Shown here: piece by piece, positions 27,394-36,998 of the stretch
Layout of the letters: every line of letters begins with the position of its first letter
Numbering within the stretch: position 1 is the stretch's first letter
Origin: Thiomicrospira cyclica ALM1
GTDB lineage: Bacteria; Pseudomonadota; Gammaproteobacteria; Thiomicrospirales; Thiomicrospiraceae
Length of the DNA: 64,000 nucleotides
Reading direction: 5' to 3'
Assembly (NCBI RefSeq): GCF_000214825.1
Contig: NC_015581.1
Span: forward strand, 1 to 64,000
Notes under the pieces: model-generated
The model's input: the letters and a program-made list of their open reading frames with translations, nothing else
Database searches by the model: none
What the model was told of the DNA's origin: nothing
Translations under genes and position numbers: made by a program

Positions 27394-28725
27394 TTAGCGA
27401 CTTGGCCAACGCCCGCGTTTGGCGGGTGCTTTGGTGGCCGAAGCCGAGTCACTGCCTTTGTTGCCTTGACTACCAGAACGTCCACCTCGACCGCCAGGTT
27501 TGCCGGCACCCGTGCGACCATTAGCAGGCCTGCTGCTGGCGGCAGGTTTGGATCGTCTTGGTTTGCGATCCAAAGAGGTTTCAGGCACAGAGTGATTCGG
27601 TTCAAAACCATCCTCAAACCGACGTGGTAACAGCTTGCCCGTTAAGTGTTCAATCGCGGCTAATAATTCGACTTCATCAGCACTCACCAACGACAAGGCC
27701 TCACCTTTTGAGCCGGCACGACCGGTACGACCGATACGGTGCACATAGTCTTCAGCCACATTTGGCAAATCAATATTAATCACATGGGGTAATAGGTCGA
27801 TATCAATGCCACGTGCGGCAATATCGGTGGCGACCAGTACGCGAATTTTATTGGCTTTAAAGTCGGCTAATGCTTTGGTACGAGCGCCCTGGCTTTTATT
27901 ACCGTGTAAGGCAGCGGCTGGAATGCCCGCACTGATCAGTTTTTCACAAATACGATTGGCGCCGTGTTTGGTTTTTGAGAAGGCTAGGACCTGTTGCCAG
28001 TTTTGCGAGGCGACTAAATGAATCAGTAACTCGGTTTTTCTGGCTTTATCCACTGGAATCACGGTTTGTAACACTAACTCCGTGGTGGTGTTAGGCGGGG
28101 TAACTGAAACTTGTTTCGGTGCGTTTAAAAACTGTTGGGCTAATTGCTTAATTGAGTCAGAAAAGGTCGCCGAAAACATCAGGGTTTGACGTTTTTTGGG
28201 CAATAGCTTGGCGATACGTTTTAAATCGTGGATAAAGCCCATGTCGAGCATCCGATCGGCTTCATCTAGTACCAACACTTCAAGCTGATCAAATTTAACC
28301 GCATTTTGCTGATGCAAGTCTAATAAACGCCCCGGCGTCGCGACCAATACATCCAGTCCACGACGTAACTTCATCATTTGTGGATTAATACTTACGCCAC
28401 CAAAGACCACGCCAGCGCGCAAAGGTAAATGCTGGCCATAGTTGACCACGCTTTCATGGACCTGGGCCGCCAGTTCACGAGTAGGCGTTAAAATGAGGGC
28501 GCGCACTTGATTGGGCTTGGCGGCATCACCGCTTTGTAAGCGATGGAGCAGCGGCAGAGTAAAGCCAGCGGTTTTACCGGTACCGGTTTGGGCGGCGGCC
28601 ATGAGGTCCTCGCCAGCCAACACTAACGGAATGGCGGCTTGTTGAATCGCGGTGGGTTGGGTGTAACCTTCATCCGCAATAGCTTGTACTAAGGCTGGAT
28701 GCAAAGCGAGTTGATCAAATGTCAT
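27394..28725 (-). CDS. rhlE: DEAD-box RNA helicase, RhlE type
   Basis: The 443-residue protein unwinds or remodels RNA, probably in ribosome assembly or RNA turnover. The order of motifs is Q motif (GYTQPTAIQ, about 20-28), motif [10 protein letters not shown] (about 44-52), PTRELA, DEAD (about 154-157), SAT, and the C-terminal helicase motifs ARGIDI and [11 protein letters not shown] basic low-complexity tail after residue 380 is rich in Arg, Gly and Pro, as in RhlE. It is a single gene on the minus strand. Confidence 0.93.
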   Translation of the reverse strand: MTFDQLALHPALVQAIADEGYTQPTAIQQAAIPLVLAGEDLMAAAQTGTGKTAGFTLPLLHRLQSGDAAKPNQVRALILTPTRELAAQVHESVVNYGQHLPLRAGVVFGGVSINPQMMKLRRGLDVLVATPGRLLDLHQQNAVKFDQLEVLVLDEADRMLDMGFIHDLKRIAKLLPKKRQTLMFSATFSDSIKQLAQQFLNAPKQVSVTPPNTTTELVLQTVIPVDKARKTELLIHLVASQNWQQVLAFSKTKHGANRICEKLISAGIPAAALHGNKSQGARTKALADFKANKIRVLVATDIAARGIDIDLLPHVINIDLPNVAEDYVHRIGRTGRAGSKGEALSLVSADEVELLAAIEHLTGKLLPRRFEDGFEPNHSVPETSLDRKPRRSKPAASSRPANGRTGAGKPGGRGGRSGSQGNKGSDSASATKAPAKRGRWPSR

Positions 28726-28917
28726 ACTTAAGACCTATAATTGAAGCGATCTGAAGTGCATGCAAACCAAACCGCGATGAAAAGAGTGCCAAGGATACCC
28801 GATTTTGACCTAAAAAGCGTAAGATAAATGCACAGTGCGGTGTTTGAAGTCTTCAATAGACTTTCAGCTTGCCTGGCAGTTGCTGAAAATCACATAATTA
28901 TTTTGGGAGATACTCGG

Positions 28918-29436
28918 ATGAAAGCGATTAAAACAGGTTTATTGGCCTTGAGCTTGGGTGTAACAACCAGCTTATCTGCTCAGGCGTTTACGGTAGAGTT
29001 GGGCGATCCGACTTGGGATGGACAAAAAATTCCGGCAGGTATGCAGTGTCAAAAATTTGGTGGCGAAGGTCCACGCTCACCAGCTTTAATGCTCAGTGAT
29101 ATTCCTGCCGACACGAACTTGATTATGTTCGAGTACAGTGATCGTAGCTTTGAACCAATGGATAACGGTGGCCATGGTCGTTTTGGTTATGCGTTAAACG
29201 AGCCGGGTGATAATATTTGGGTCGAGCATGTACCGGGTCACAGCTTTGAGTTACCGAAAGGCTTCTTCTTAATTGAGCCGCATCGTAATCCAAGCTGGGA
29301 TATTGCCGGTGCCTATATGCCGCCTTGTTCAGGCGGACGCAATAACGAGTATTATGTGACAGTGACCGCGGTTAAGTTTGATGGGGTGAGCATGGAAAAA
29401 CTCGCTACGAAGGTATTAGAGTTAGGTCGTTATTAA
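28918..29436 (+). CDS. Secreted PEBP-like protein (YbhB/YbcL-type), tentative
   Basis: The 172-residue product starts with a Sec signal peptide (MKAIKTGLLAL to SAQA, about 1-22). The mature part has SPAL near 50, a short DRSFEPMDNGGHGRFGYAL stretch and GAYMPPCSGGRNNEYYVTVTA near 140. These resemble the SPAL, GxxH and GPCPP blocks of phosphatidylethanolamine-binding proteins, but the match is partial. The function of bacterial PEBPs is poorly known. GGGAGA precedes the ATG at 28918; an open frame extends upstream to 28828 without signal or ribosome site. Two Cys residues could form a disulfide. Confidence 0.5.
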   Translation: MKAIKTGLLALSLGVTTSLSAQAFTVELGDPTWDGQKIPAGMQCQKFGGEGPRSPALMLSDIPADTNLIMFEYSDRSFEPMDNGGHGRFGYALNEPGDNIWVEHVPGHSFELPKGFFLIEPHRNPSWDIAGAYMPPCSGGRNNEYYVTVTAVKFDGVSMEKLATKVLELGRY

Positions 29437-29488
29437 GTTGTAACGCGTTTATTAACCACCCTAGCTTAGCGGTAATCAGCTACCAGTT

Positions 29489-30136
29489 TTAGCTATTAGC
29501 TGGGGTCGGTTTAAAACGTAATATGTCATTACTGCCCTCAAGCAACAACAGCTCCAATCCTTTTTCTGGAAAATACCAATAGGCAATACCATCCTCATCG
29601 GTGCGAATCGCCGCTGGCTCGCCAAAGCGTTTTTCAATCGCTTCGGCGGTTAGACGACGGCGCGGTACCATGTTGATTTCACCAATTGGATAATTAAATA
29701 AATCTAAGGTGTCTTGGCTGTTAAGTAAAACTTCACGCGCGCCCTGTTTTGATACGGTAATACGAGCACCGCGAGCAAAATAGGTGTCAAGCTGTTCTGG
29801 GGTTAAATTGAGTTTTGCGACCAGTGCGGTATGAATCGTGCCCACATAGGCCGAGTGCAGATAGGCTTCTGCCGAACGCTTGCCACTCGGCAGTTCAAAT
29901 AATTTCACTTCGATATCTCGACCATAAAGTTGGCTAACCTCACGAAGCGTCGATTCGTTCAAGGTGATTCCAAGGGCATTCACCTGGCCCAGTTCATTAA
30001 CGGTAGCATTCCAGGGTAAGATAGCGGGATCGTAGTCACGCCCTTGCGGAACGATATTAAGCAATATCAAAAACATTGCCACCGAGATAATAATGACCCA
30101 AGTGACCGGGCGGAGGTTTTTTAGCCAGTTGATCAT
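29489..30136 (-). CDS. Hypothetical membrane-anchored protein (215 aa)
   Basis: One N-terminal membrane segment (about 12-30) is followed by an extracytoplasmic domain of about 185 residues with mixed alpha/beta character. A segment near residue 160-195 (RFGEPAAIRTDEDGIAYWYFPEKGLELL) recalls lipoprotein-like small modules that describe a charge-rich beta hairpin, but I cannot name a family. It is 12 bases downstream of the next membrane-protein gene and probably shares its transcript. Function unknown. Confidence 0.7.
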   Translation of the reverse strand: MINWLKNLRPVTWVIIISVAMFLILLNIVPQGRDYDPAILPWNATVNELGQVNALGITLNESTLREVSQLYGRDIEVKLFELPSGKRSAEAYLHSAYVGTIHTALVAKLNLTPEQLDTYFARGARITVSKQGAREVLLNSQDTLDLFNYPIGEINMVPRRRLTAEAIEKRFGEPAAIRTDEDGIAYWYFPEKGLELLLLEGSNDILRFKPTPANS

Positions 30137-30148
30137 GGGTGCGTAGAC

Positions 30149-30751
30149 CTATTTTTGCTCGTTATCATCGGGTTTTTTTTGACCTGGATCACGATCGTTA
30201 TATTCCCCTAATTCGGTATTCGCAGTTTCGCTACGCGGTACAAAGTTAGCCATTTTTTTATCCACAACTCCTTTGCCTGCGTCATAGACCGAAATACCGG
30301 TTTGGAGGAAGGTAATTAAAACGGTAAAAAATACAATCGCACCTCCAAAGAACATCGTGATGATCTGAAAAATAGGCGTCGAGCTACCGTCTTCAGCGAA
30401 ATTGTTCATTGTCATGCCGCTAGGCGTTATCCAGTCTAGAAGCAGATAAATTGAGACAACAAAAATAGCTGTGGCATAGCTGATAATGAGTAAACGACCA
30501 CGGCGCCATGCCAGCATCCAATGGGCACTAACAAACCAAGTGTCATCGCGCATTTTTTGATAGGCTTTATAGCGAATAAAACTTAATACCGCGATCGAAA
30601 CCAGGGGTACCAAAATAAACATCAGCATATTGCCGGTGGTTTTTAATATCGACAAGGACAAAAATAAATGCACCAATATGATGTTTAGATTATAAATATG
30701 ATGAGGATTTTTCGCGCGTTGCGCTTCATCATCCTGAACCTGATATTGCAT
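30149..30751 (-). CDS. Hypothetical four-helix inner-membrane protein (200 aa)
   Basis: The product has four predicted membrane segments: two near 25-60, one near 90-112 and one near 130-155. The C-terminal tail is polar and charged, ending PGQKKPDDNEQK. I do not recognise a family. The ATG at 30751 is preferred, with GAGG four bases upstream; a TTG at 30760 would add three residues. It lies 25 bases downstream of the HPt gene and 12 bases upstream of another membrane protein gene, so the three may form one unit. Confidence 0.7.
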   Translation of the reverse strand: MQYQVQDDEAQRAKNPHHIYNLNIILVHLFLSLSILKTTGNMLMFILVPLVSIAVLSFIRYKAYQKMRDDTWFVSAHWMLAWRRGRLLIISYATAIFVVSIYLLLDWITPSGMTMNNFAEDGSSTPIFQIITMFFGGAIVFFTVLITFLQTGISVYDAGKGVVDKKMANFVPRSETANTELGEYNDRDPGQKKPDDNEQK

Positions 30752-30776
30752 ATGCCTCAACCTGTTATGTAAATCA

Positions 30777-31133
30777 CTAAAAATTTTCTATTATAAATTC
30801 TTCTATACGTGCGTTGATTGATTCTTCGTCTTTTATCAGTTGACTATTTAACGCTTCCAGTTCAATGAAATCGGCTTGATTTTTGGCGGCCTGTTCAAGC
30901 TGATTGCAGTCATTAGAAAACTTTACAAAACCTAGATTCGAACTACTGCCTTTTAGTAAATGTGCCAAATTTTGAATTTTTTCAAGATCTCCAGTCTTAA
31001 CGGCCCGTTTGAGCTTAGTCAGCGTTCTTGGAGTTTGATAGCAATAGCTTACCAATATTGGCTTTAATTCATTTCCTAACAAAGACTTAAGGGAGTCAAG
31101 TGTTTCAAATGACTCAATATTAGGCGCACTCAA
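30777..31133 (-). CDS. Orphan histidine phosphotransfer (HPt) protein
   Basis: HPt proteins pass phosphate between response-regulator receiver domains through a histidine in a four-helix bundle. This 118-residue, all-helical product carries AHLLKGSSSNLG at 57-68, which matches the HPt consensus with phosphorylatable His58. No kinase or receiver gene is nearby, so its partners are elsewhere. The start is TTG, supported by AAGGA eight bases upstream and absence of an ATG before the helix. It leads a possible unit with two unrecognised membrane proteins. Confidence 0.85.
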   Translation of the reverse strand: MSAPNIESFETLDSLKSLLGNELKPILVSYCYQTPRTLTKLKRAVKTGDLEKIQNLAHLLKGSSSNLGFVKFSNDCNQLEQAAKNQADFIELEALNSQLIKDEESINARIEEFIIENF

Positions 31134-31296
31134 TGTAAAGTTCCTTTCGGCTTTAATTTAAAAGGATTCTACACGGTTTCTTTCATTTTTCAAAAATTCT
31201 ACCAGGACATGGCTATAGCAAAATAATTGCCGTTTAATGATGTCATGAATTCAATTTTTTTTTTAGTTAAAAAGGTTAAATTTTAATAAAGAGCTT

Positions 31297-32241
31297 TTAG
31301 CGCAAATTATCTGTTGCGGTGATTAATGCGTGAGTTATTTCAGGCTCAAAAGCAGAGTGGCCGCTTTGTGGGCAGATGACTAGCTCAGCCTGTGGCCAGG
31401 CCTGGTGTAAAGCATAGGCTTGGGCGATGGGACACACCACGTCATAGCGTCCATGAATTAAAAACGCAGGAACATTAGGTAATTTGTAAACATCGTCTAG
31501 GAGTTGATTTTTACGCAAAAACGACTTGTGCATAAAGTAGTGGCACTCAATGCGTGCCATGGCTAGCGCATGGTGTGGGTCGGCAAAGTGAGCCACAATA
31601 TCTGGGTTGCTGACCAGTGTTGAGGTGCGCCCCTCCCAGACAGACCAAGCTTCTGCTGCGCGCATTCTTGCTAACTCGTCATTACCGGTAAGTTGTTGAT
31701 AATATGCGGAAATTAGTGAGTTATGCTGGTCTGATGGAATCGGTGCAAGAAAGTCTTGCCAGTAGTCTGGGAATAACGCATTTGCGCCTTGTTGGTAAAA
31801 CCAATGGGTGTCTTCATTGCGACATAGGAAGATACCACGCAGAATGAAACCCAGTACATGCTGTGGATAAGTCTGTGCGTAAGCCAGTGATAAGGTCGAG
31901 CCCCAAGAGCCGCCAAATAACACCCATTGTTCAATGCCTAGGTGTTGACGCAAAGCGTCCATATCCGCAATGAGATGGTGGGTCGTGTTGTGCGCTAGAC
32001 TGGCATGGGGAGTCGACCGTCCCGAGCCCCGCTGATCAAATAAGATAATCCGATAACTCGAGGGATCAAAAAATTGACGATGGACGGGCGAGCAACCGCC
32101 GCCAGGACCACCGTGGACAAACAAAACCGGCTTGCCTTGCGGATTGCCAGATTGCTCATAGTAAATCTGGTGCCCGTCACCAACAGACAGCGATGTCTGT
32201 TGATAAGGTTCAATGGGCGGGTAGAGCCGTCGTAAGCTCAT
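31297..32241 (-). CDS. pip: Proline iminopeptidase
   Basis: The alpha/beta hydrolase of peptidase family S33 removes N-terminal proline from peptides. The 314-residue product has the oxyanion motif HGGPGGG near 43-49, FDQRGSGRS near 69-77, and the nucleophile elbow GGSWGS near 109-114. The catalytic Asp lies in HGRYDVVCP near 265 and His in QSGHSAFEP near 295. It starts about eight bases downstream of the typA stop, on the same strand. One CAGGCCTG lies at 31397. Confidence 0.93.
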   Translation of the reverse strand: MSLRRLYPPIEPYQQTSLSVGDGHQIYYEQSGNPQGKPVLFVHGGPGGGCSPVHRQFFDPSSYRIILFDQRGSGRSTPHASLAHNTTHHLIADMDALRQHLGIEQWVLFGGSWGSTLSLAYAQTYPQHVLGFILRGIFLCRNEDTHWFYQQGANALFPDYWQDFLAPIPSDQHNSLISAYYQQLTGNDELARMRAAEAWSVWEGRTSTLVSNPDIVAHFADPHHALAMARIECHYFMHKSFLRKNQLLDDVYKLPNVPAFLIHGRYDVVCPIAQAYALHQAWPQAELVICPQSGHSAFEPEITHALITATDNLR

Positions 32242-32249
32242 ATTCTTTG

Positions 32250-34073
32250 TTAGTCAGATTTGCTACGGCTGTGACGCTTACGATCGTTTTCTGTGAGATA
32301 TTTTTTACGAATACGCACGGAGAGTGGTGTGACCTCTACCAATTCGTCGTCATCAATAAACTCAAGCGCTTGTTCTAAGGTAAAACGCACTGGAGGTGTA
32401 AGGACAATCGCTTCATCTGTACCAGAGGCACGCATATTAGTTAATTGCTTACCTTTAAGTGGGTTAACAGTTAAATCATTTTCTCGGCTATGCAATCCGA
32501 TGATTTGACCTTCGTATACTTCATCGCCGTGCCCAATAAATAGCCGGCCACGCTCTTGTAAGTTAAACAAAGCAAATCCAAGCGCTTTGCCGGTACTCAT
32601 CGCAATCAATACACCACGAGTACGTTCGCCAACGCTACCAATAAATTTGGCGCCATAATGTGAAAAGCTGCTAAAAATCAGACCATTGCCTTGTGTTGCG
32701 GTCAAAAATTCACTGCGATAGCCAATCAAGCCACGTGACGGAATGGTGAAGTCGATACGCACACGACCTTGGCCATCTGGAATCATGTCTGACATGATTG
32801 CTTTACGCATACCCAGCTGCTCCATAACAGTGCCTTGGTTTTCTTCAGGCACATCTACGGTAAGGGTTTCATAGGGTTCACACACTTCGCCATCAATTTC
32901 ACGGAAGATAACTTCCGGGCGGGATACCCCTAATTCAAAACCTTCGCGGCGCATGTTTTCGATCAATACCGAAAGATGCAATTCTCCTCGGCCAGATACG
33001 CGGAATTTATTGGCATCTTCGGTGTCCTCAACTCTTAGTGCTACGTTGGTGAGCAACTCTTTATCTAAACGCTCACGGATTTGACGGGAGGTTAGTAACT
33101 TACCTTCCTGGCCAACAAAAGGAGACGTGTTAACTTGGAAAGTCATACTCACTGTAGGTTGGTCTACGGTTAGCGCTGGCAAGGCTTCTGGGTGGTTTGG
33201 ATCACAAAGCGTGTCTGAGATATTTAATGGATCAAGGCCACTAAACGCGACGATGTCACCCGCATGCGCTTCAGAAATATTGACGCGGTCAAGACCTTTA
33301 AAGCCAAACAGCTCAGCAATTTTGGCATTACGTTTCTTACCATCTTTATCGACTACCGCAACTGACATACCAGATTGCACGGCACCGCGTTTAATACGGC
33401 CAGTACCAATAACGCCTTTGTAGGTGTCATAAGCGAGTGAAATACATTGCAACTGGAAGGGACCGCCTAGATCGACATCAGGTGCCGGCACTTTTTCAAC
33501 AATAGTTTCAAAAATGGGGTTCATGTCACCAGAACGTACATCAGCATCATAACCGGCGTACCCATTGAACCCTGATGCAAACAAAATAGGGAAGTCCATT
33601 TGTTCATCGGTGGCACCAAGACGATCGAACAAGTCAAAGGTCTGGTCTACAACCCAGTCAGGACGTGCCGCGTCACGGTCAACCTTGTTAACAACAACAA
33701 TCGGCTTTAAGCCTTGTTGCAGGGCTTTCTGGGTTACGAAACGGGTTTGTGGCATCGGGCCTTCAACCGCATCAACCAACAATAATACCGAATCCACCAT
33801 CGATAGAATACGTTCTACTTCACCACCAAAATCCGCGTGACCTGGTGTATCAACGATATTGATACGATATCCGTTCCAATCTACTGCCGTGTTTTTAGAC
33901 AAGATAGTGATGCCGCGCTCTTTTTCTTGATCGTTCGAGTCCATGACGCGTTCGCCTTGATCTTTGCGTTCGTCAAGGGTGCCAGACTGGCGTAGGAGTT
34001 TGTCAACAAGGGTGGTTTTGCCGTGGTCAACGTGGGCGATAATGGCGATATTACGGATATGATCGGTGGACAT
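32250..34073 (-). CDS. typA: Ribosome-associated GTPase TypA/BipA
   Basis: TypA is an EF-G-like translational GTPase needed for 50S assembly and stress adaptation. The 607-residue protein has G1 [10 protein letters not shown] at 13-22, the switch segment [20 protein letters not shown] near 75-88, NKVD near 128, then domains II-III and V and the C-terminal domain. Length matches E. coli. No CAGGCCTG site occurs in its 1.8 kb. It is upstream of pip on the minus strand. Confidence 0.97.
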   Translation of the reverse strand: MSTDHIRNIAIIAHVDHGKTTLVDKLLRQSGTLDERKDQGERVMDSNDQEKERGITILSKNTAVDWNGYRINIVDTPGHADFGGEVERILSMVDSVLLLVDAVEGPMPQTRFVTQKALQQGLKPIVVVNKVDRDAARPDWVVDQTFDLFDRLGATDEQMDFPILFASGFNGYAGYDADVRSGDMNPIFETIVEKVPAPDVDLGGPFQLQCISLAYDTYKGVIGTGRIKRGAVQSGMSVAVVDKDGKKRNAKIAELFGFKGLDRVNISEAHAGDIVAFSGLDPLNISDTLCDPNHPEALPALTVDQPTVSMTFQVNTSPFVGQEGKLLTSRQIRERLDKELLTNVALRVEDTEDANKFRVSGRGELHLSVLIENMRREGFELGVSRPEVIFREIDGEVCEPYETLTVDVPEENQGTVMEQLGMRKAIMSDMIPDGQGRVRIDFTIPSRGLIGYRSEFLTATQGNGLIFSSFSHYGAKFIGSVGERTRGVLIAMSTGKALGFALFNLQERGRLFIGHGDEVYEGQIIGLHSRENDLTVNPLKGKQLTNMRASGTDEAIVLTPPVRFTLEQALEFIDDDELVEVTPLSVRIRKKYLTENDRKRHSRSKSD

Positions 34074-34209
34074 GATAAGCCTTACAGTGAAACATTAAAA
34101 AAATCGCATTATACTGTAATTTTGGCTTGGCTTGAGATTATGTTGCAAAAACAGTGACCTAGCTAACGTGAATTAACCAGGCCTGCTTATTGTTGAAGCT
34201 GTCGCACCG

Positions 34210-34656
34210 CTATGGGCTTTCTTTGGCATGCAACAGATAGGTTTTTAGAATGCCATAGGCCAAAGTACCCAATATGAGCCCTAGAAAGGTAAACAGTGCG
34301 CCGATTTTTCCTTCCGCCATCATCGCTGGAATAGTGCCTGGGCAGGCGGCGGTCATGCCCCAACCGACACCAAACAACATGGCGCCTAAAATTAAGCCTT
34401 GTTGATAGGGCTTTTTAACAAAGTCCACTGGTGTTTTGGTGGTAACGGAGCGAATATTAAAGCGTTTGAGTAGGTAAACGCCTAGCATGGCGACAACGAC
34501 GGCCGTGACAATGACCTTCATAAGTTGCATATCTTCAAACATAAACATTTTGACATGAAAGTCATAGGTGGTTGCGCCGGCACGACTCATTAAAAAGCCA
34601 AACAACGCCCCCATGCCCAAGGCTAAGAAATTAGGATTTTTGAGAAATTGCCACAT
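34210..34656 (-). CDS. YeeE/YedE-type sulfur transporter subunit (PmpB-like)
   Basis: This 148-residue membrane protein has four hydrophobic segments and the conserved GWGMTAACPGTIPAM near 105-119, with a Cys in the family position. YeeE/YedE (PF04143-type) proteins move thiosulfate or other reduced sulfur. The protein is one half of a split pair: the partner PmpA-like gene ends three bases upstream. Such short pairs are called PmpA/PmpB. The substrate is inferred from the sulfur-oxidising context and is not proven. Confidence 0.82.
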   Translation of the reverse strand: MWQFLKNPNFLALGMGALFGFLMSRAGATTYDFHVKMFMFEDMQLMKVIVTAVVVAMLGVYLLKRFNIRSVTTKTPVDFVKKPYQQGLILGAMLFGVGWGMTAACPGTIPAMMAEGKIGALFTFLGLILGTLAYGILKTYLLHAKESP

Positions 34657-34659
34657 GAT

Positions 34660-35148
34660 TTAAAATCCAAATAAAAGATGAGTGGTAATCAAAGCGCTGG
34701 TAAAAAATACCGCACCTGCAATTAAGCTCGCTGGGTTTAGCATGGCTCCGCCCACTAAGGCGTGTCCGGTGGTACAAGCACCCGCTAGGCGAGCACCAAA
34801 ACCTAACAGCATGCCGCCAAAAATTAACCAAATAGCTTTTGCAGAATAGGTTTGCGGTAACACCTGCTCATACAGTCCCATATCAAAACTTAAATGCCAG
34901 CTATCTATCGAGCTGAGTGCCGAGACTAAACCACCTAGCGGAATACCAATCAGAAACCAGAGTTTGCTGTTATTTAAATTGCTATATTCGCCAATCCGAA
35001 AAAATTTGACCTTGGGAAACGCGAGCCCACAAAGATTGCCATAACCGGTTGAACAGCCGGCTGGCTTGCCCAATAACCAAAAGTGCAAAATCACAAACAT
35101 ACCAATCGCAAACCCTGCGACGTAGCCGTTCCATATTGATATTTCCAT
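34660..35148 (-). CDS. YeeE/YedE-type sulfur transporter subunit (PmpA-like)
   Basis: The 162-residue product has about four membrane segments. GKPAGCSTGYGNLCG near 28-42 and GFGARLAGACTTGHALVGG near 117-135 carry conserved Cys residues of the YeeE/YedE family, which guide sulfur species through the pore. It is the first gene of the pair with PmpB. It lies 90 bases downstream of the SulP transporter stop, on the same strand. Confidence 0.82.
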   Translation of the reverse strand: MEISIWNGYVAGFAIGMFVILHFWLLGKPAGCSTGYGNLCGLAFPKVKFFRIGEYSNLNNSKLWFLIGIPLGGLVSALSSIDSWHLSFDMGLYEQVLPQTYSAKAIWLIFGGMLLGFGARLAGACTTGHALVGGAMLNPASLIAGAVFFTSALITTHLLFGF

Positions 35149-35238
35149 GATGCTACTCCATAAACTATTTTTATAGTATTTTGCCTCAATGCCTAGTATT
35201 ACTAAAGCATGAGGATTTTTGTAGGGTATAAAAATAAT

Positions 35239-36990
35239 TTATTGTGTAAGGGGTAGAGAAGACCCCGTGTGGTCAGTTTCTGTTTGGGTTATTGCAAGCT
35301 TACTGGCCGCCAATTGCGCATCATCCAAGTTTGCAAATAATTGAAAATGGGCACCAAATTTATCCAGTCCGTAGCGCGCCAGGGTGCGTAACGGTTGGAA
35401 TTGTAATTCACTTAAATAAATTTCAACGCCTTGAACCTGGGCACTATTAATAAAGCGGCGGAGTGCGGAAAGTCCACCGGAATCCAGAATAGTCACCGCA
35501 TCCATTTGAATGACTATGCCTTGTTGCTGTGGCAGATGAGTCGCTAACTCACCAAAGATGCGGTCGGCGGCGGCAAAAAATAACGGCCCCTGAATCCGGT
35601 AAATCGACCAGTTAGCTGGCAGATTCTCGGCTTTGTAACGTTTACTTTCACCAATATTTTGTAATTTGGTCATTTCGGCGATTTCTTTAATGAATAAAAT
35701 TGAAGCGAGTACCATGCCGACAATAACGGCATAAACAATATCGACTAAAATAATGACGCCAAAGCAAGCTAAATACACCAACTTATCACCGCGCTCGGAA
35801 TTGCGTACCAGTTCAATGGCGCGTGGGAACTCACTCATACGCCAGGCGACTAAAATCAATAACGCTGACATGGCGGGCAAGGGCAGATGTACCAGCAGGC
35901 CTGCTAAGAAGAAAATAGCAAAGAGTACGATAATCGCGTGCACAATGGCAGCCACAGGCGATACCGCACCGGCGCGCAAGTTGGTAATAGAGCGGGCAAT
36001 CGCACCACTGGATGCAAAGCCGCCAAATAAGGCGGAGGCGATATTGCCAAAGCCTTGGCCGAGCAATTCGCTATTGGGTGAATGGCGTGTGCCCGCTTTG
36101 CTGTCTAATACGGCGGCACAAAATAAGGATTCCATAGCAATTAAGATCGACAGCGCAAAAGCGATCGGCAGTAAAAATTTGAGCATATCCCATAGCTCAC
36201 GCATTGACATATCGCCGAGCTGTTCAGCCATCAATAAGCCCTGAAATATCGGAAAGTGATGGGGGATTTCACCAAACAGCTGACCAACGGTAATGACCTC
36301 AGCGCCCTGCTGGTTCCAAAAAAAAGTCAGAATACTCGCGGCTACCAGGCCTGGTAAGTGGCCAGGAAATTTAAAGCCAATTTTTAACCAAAGCGTCATA
36401 AACGCGAGCGTAAAGCCACCAATAACTGCTGATTGCCAATGCATCTGAGTGACTAGGCTCTGTAGCATGATGCTGAGGCGTTCCAGAAAATTACTGGGTA
36501 AATTGCTTAAATCCAAACCAAAGAAAAAGTTGATTTGCAGCAGAATAATTACCGCCGCAATGCCGGTGGTGAAGCCGAGGGTGATGGTTTCGGGAATATA
36601 CTCAATCCAGCGTCCAAAACGATAATAAGCCATCATCATTAACAGCAGACCGGTTAGCAGGGACACCGTAATAACGCCCAATAAACCATAGGTTTCGGTA
36701 ACCGGTATAAGCAGGATAACCAGAGACGCGGTGGGGCCGGCGACACTAAAGCGCGAACCGCCTAACAGTGCGGTAACAAAACCTGCGACGATCGCTGTAT
36801 ATAAACCATAAATCGGCGAGATGCCGATACCCGTTGCCAGTGCCATTGATACCGGAATAGCCAAAATGCCCACCGTGACGCCGGCCACAATGTCTTTGGT
36901 CAGGTGTTGGCGGTTATAGCCTTCTTTTTGCACGAAATCGCGCAGGCCATAGCCAAATTTGATGCTGGTTAAATGATTGCGTTGTGACAT
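35239..36990 (-). CDS. SulP/SLC26 anion transporter with STAS domain
   Basis: SulP proteins carry sulfate, bicarbonate, dicarboxylates or other anions. The 583-residue protein has about 12-14 membrane segments, the family motif AIPVSMALATGIGISPIYGLYTA-like stretch near 45-66, GGSRFSVAGPTASLV near 77-91, and a C-terminal STAS domain from about 460 with VTILDSGGLSALRR near 510. The substrate cannot be read from sequence. Related organisms use some SulP members for bicarbonate uptake, and here PmpAB genes suggest sulfur anions. It follows metH by eight bases. Confidence 0.87.
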   Translation of the reverse strand: MSQRNHLTSIKFGYGLRDFVQKEGYNRQHLTKDIVAGVTVGILAIPVSMALATGIGISPIYGLYTAIVAGFVTALLGGSRFSVAGPTASLVILLIPVTETYGLLGVITVSLLTGLLLMMMAYYRFGRWIEYIPETITLGFTTGIAAVIILLQINFFFGLDLSNLPSNFLERLSIMLQSLVTQMHWQSAVIGGFTLAFMTLWLKIGFKFPGHLPGLVAASILTFFWNQQGAEVITVGQLFGEIPHHFPIFQGLLMAEQLGDMSMRELWDMLKFLLPIAFALSILIAMESLFCAAVLDSKAGTRHSPNSELLGQGFGNIASALFGGFASSGAIARSITNLRAGAVSPVAAIVHAIIVLFAIFFLAGLLVHLPLPAMSALLILVAWRMSEFPRAIELVRNSERGDKLVYLACFGVIILVDIVYAVIVGMVLASILFIKEIAEMTKLQNIGESKRYKAENLPANWSIYRIQGPLFFAAADRIFGELATHLPQQQGIVIQMDAVTILDSGGLSALRRFINSAQVQGVEIYLSELQFQPLRTLARYGLDKFGAHFQLFANLDDAQLAASKLAITQTETDHTGSSLPLTQ

Positions 36991-36998
36991 GTGAAGGG

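Noticed and set aside
27363-27617. Open frame at the 3' end of rhlE in another frame
   Set aside because: The repeats of the rhlE Arg/Gly tail produce it; no start signal exists.
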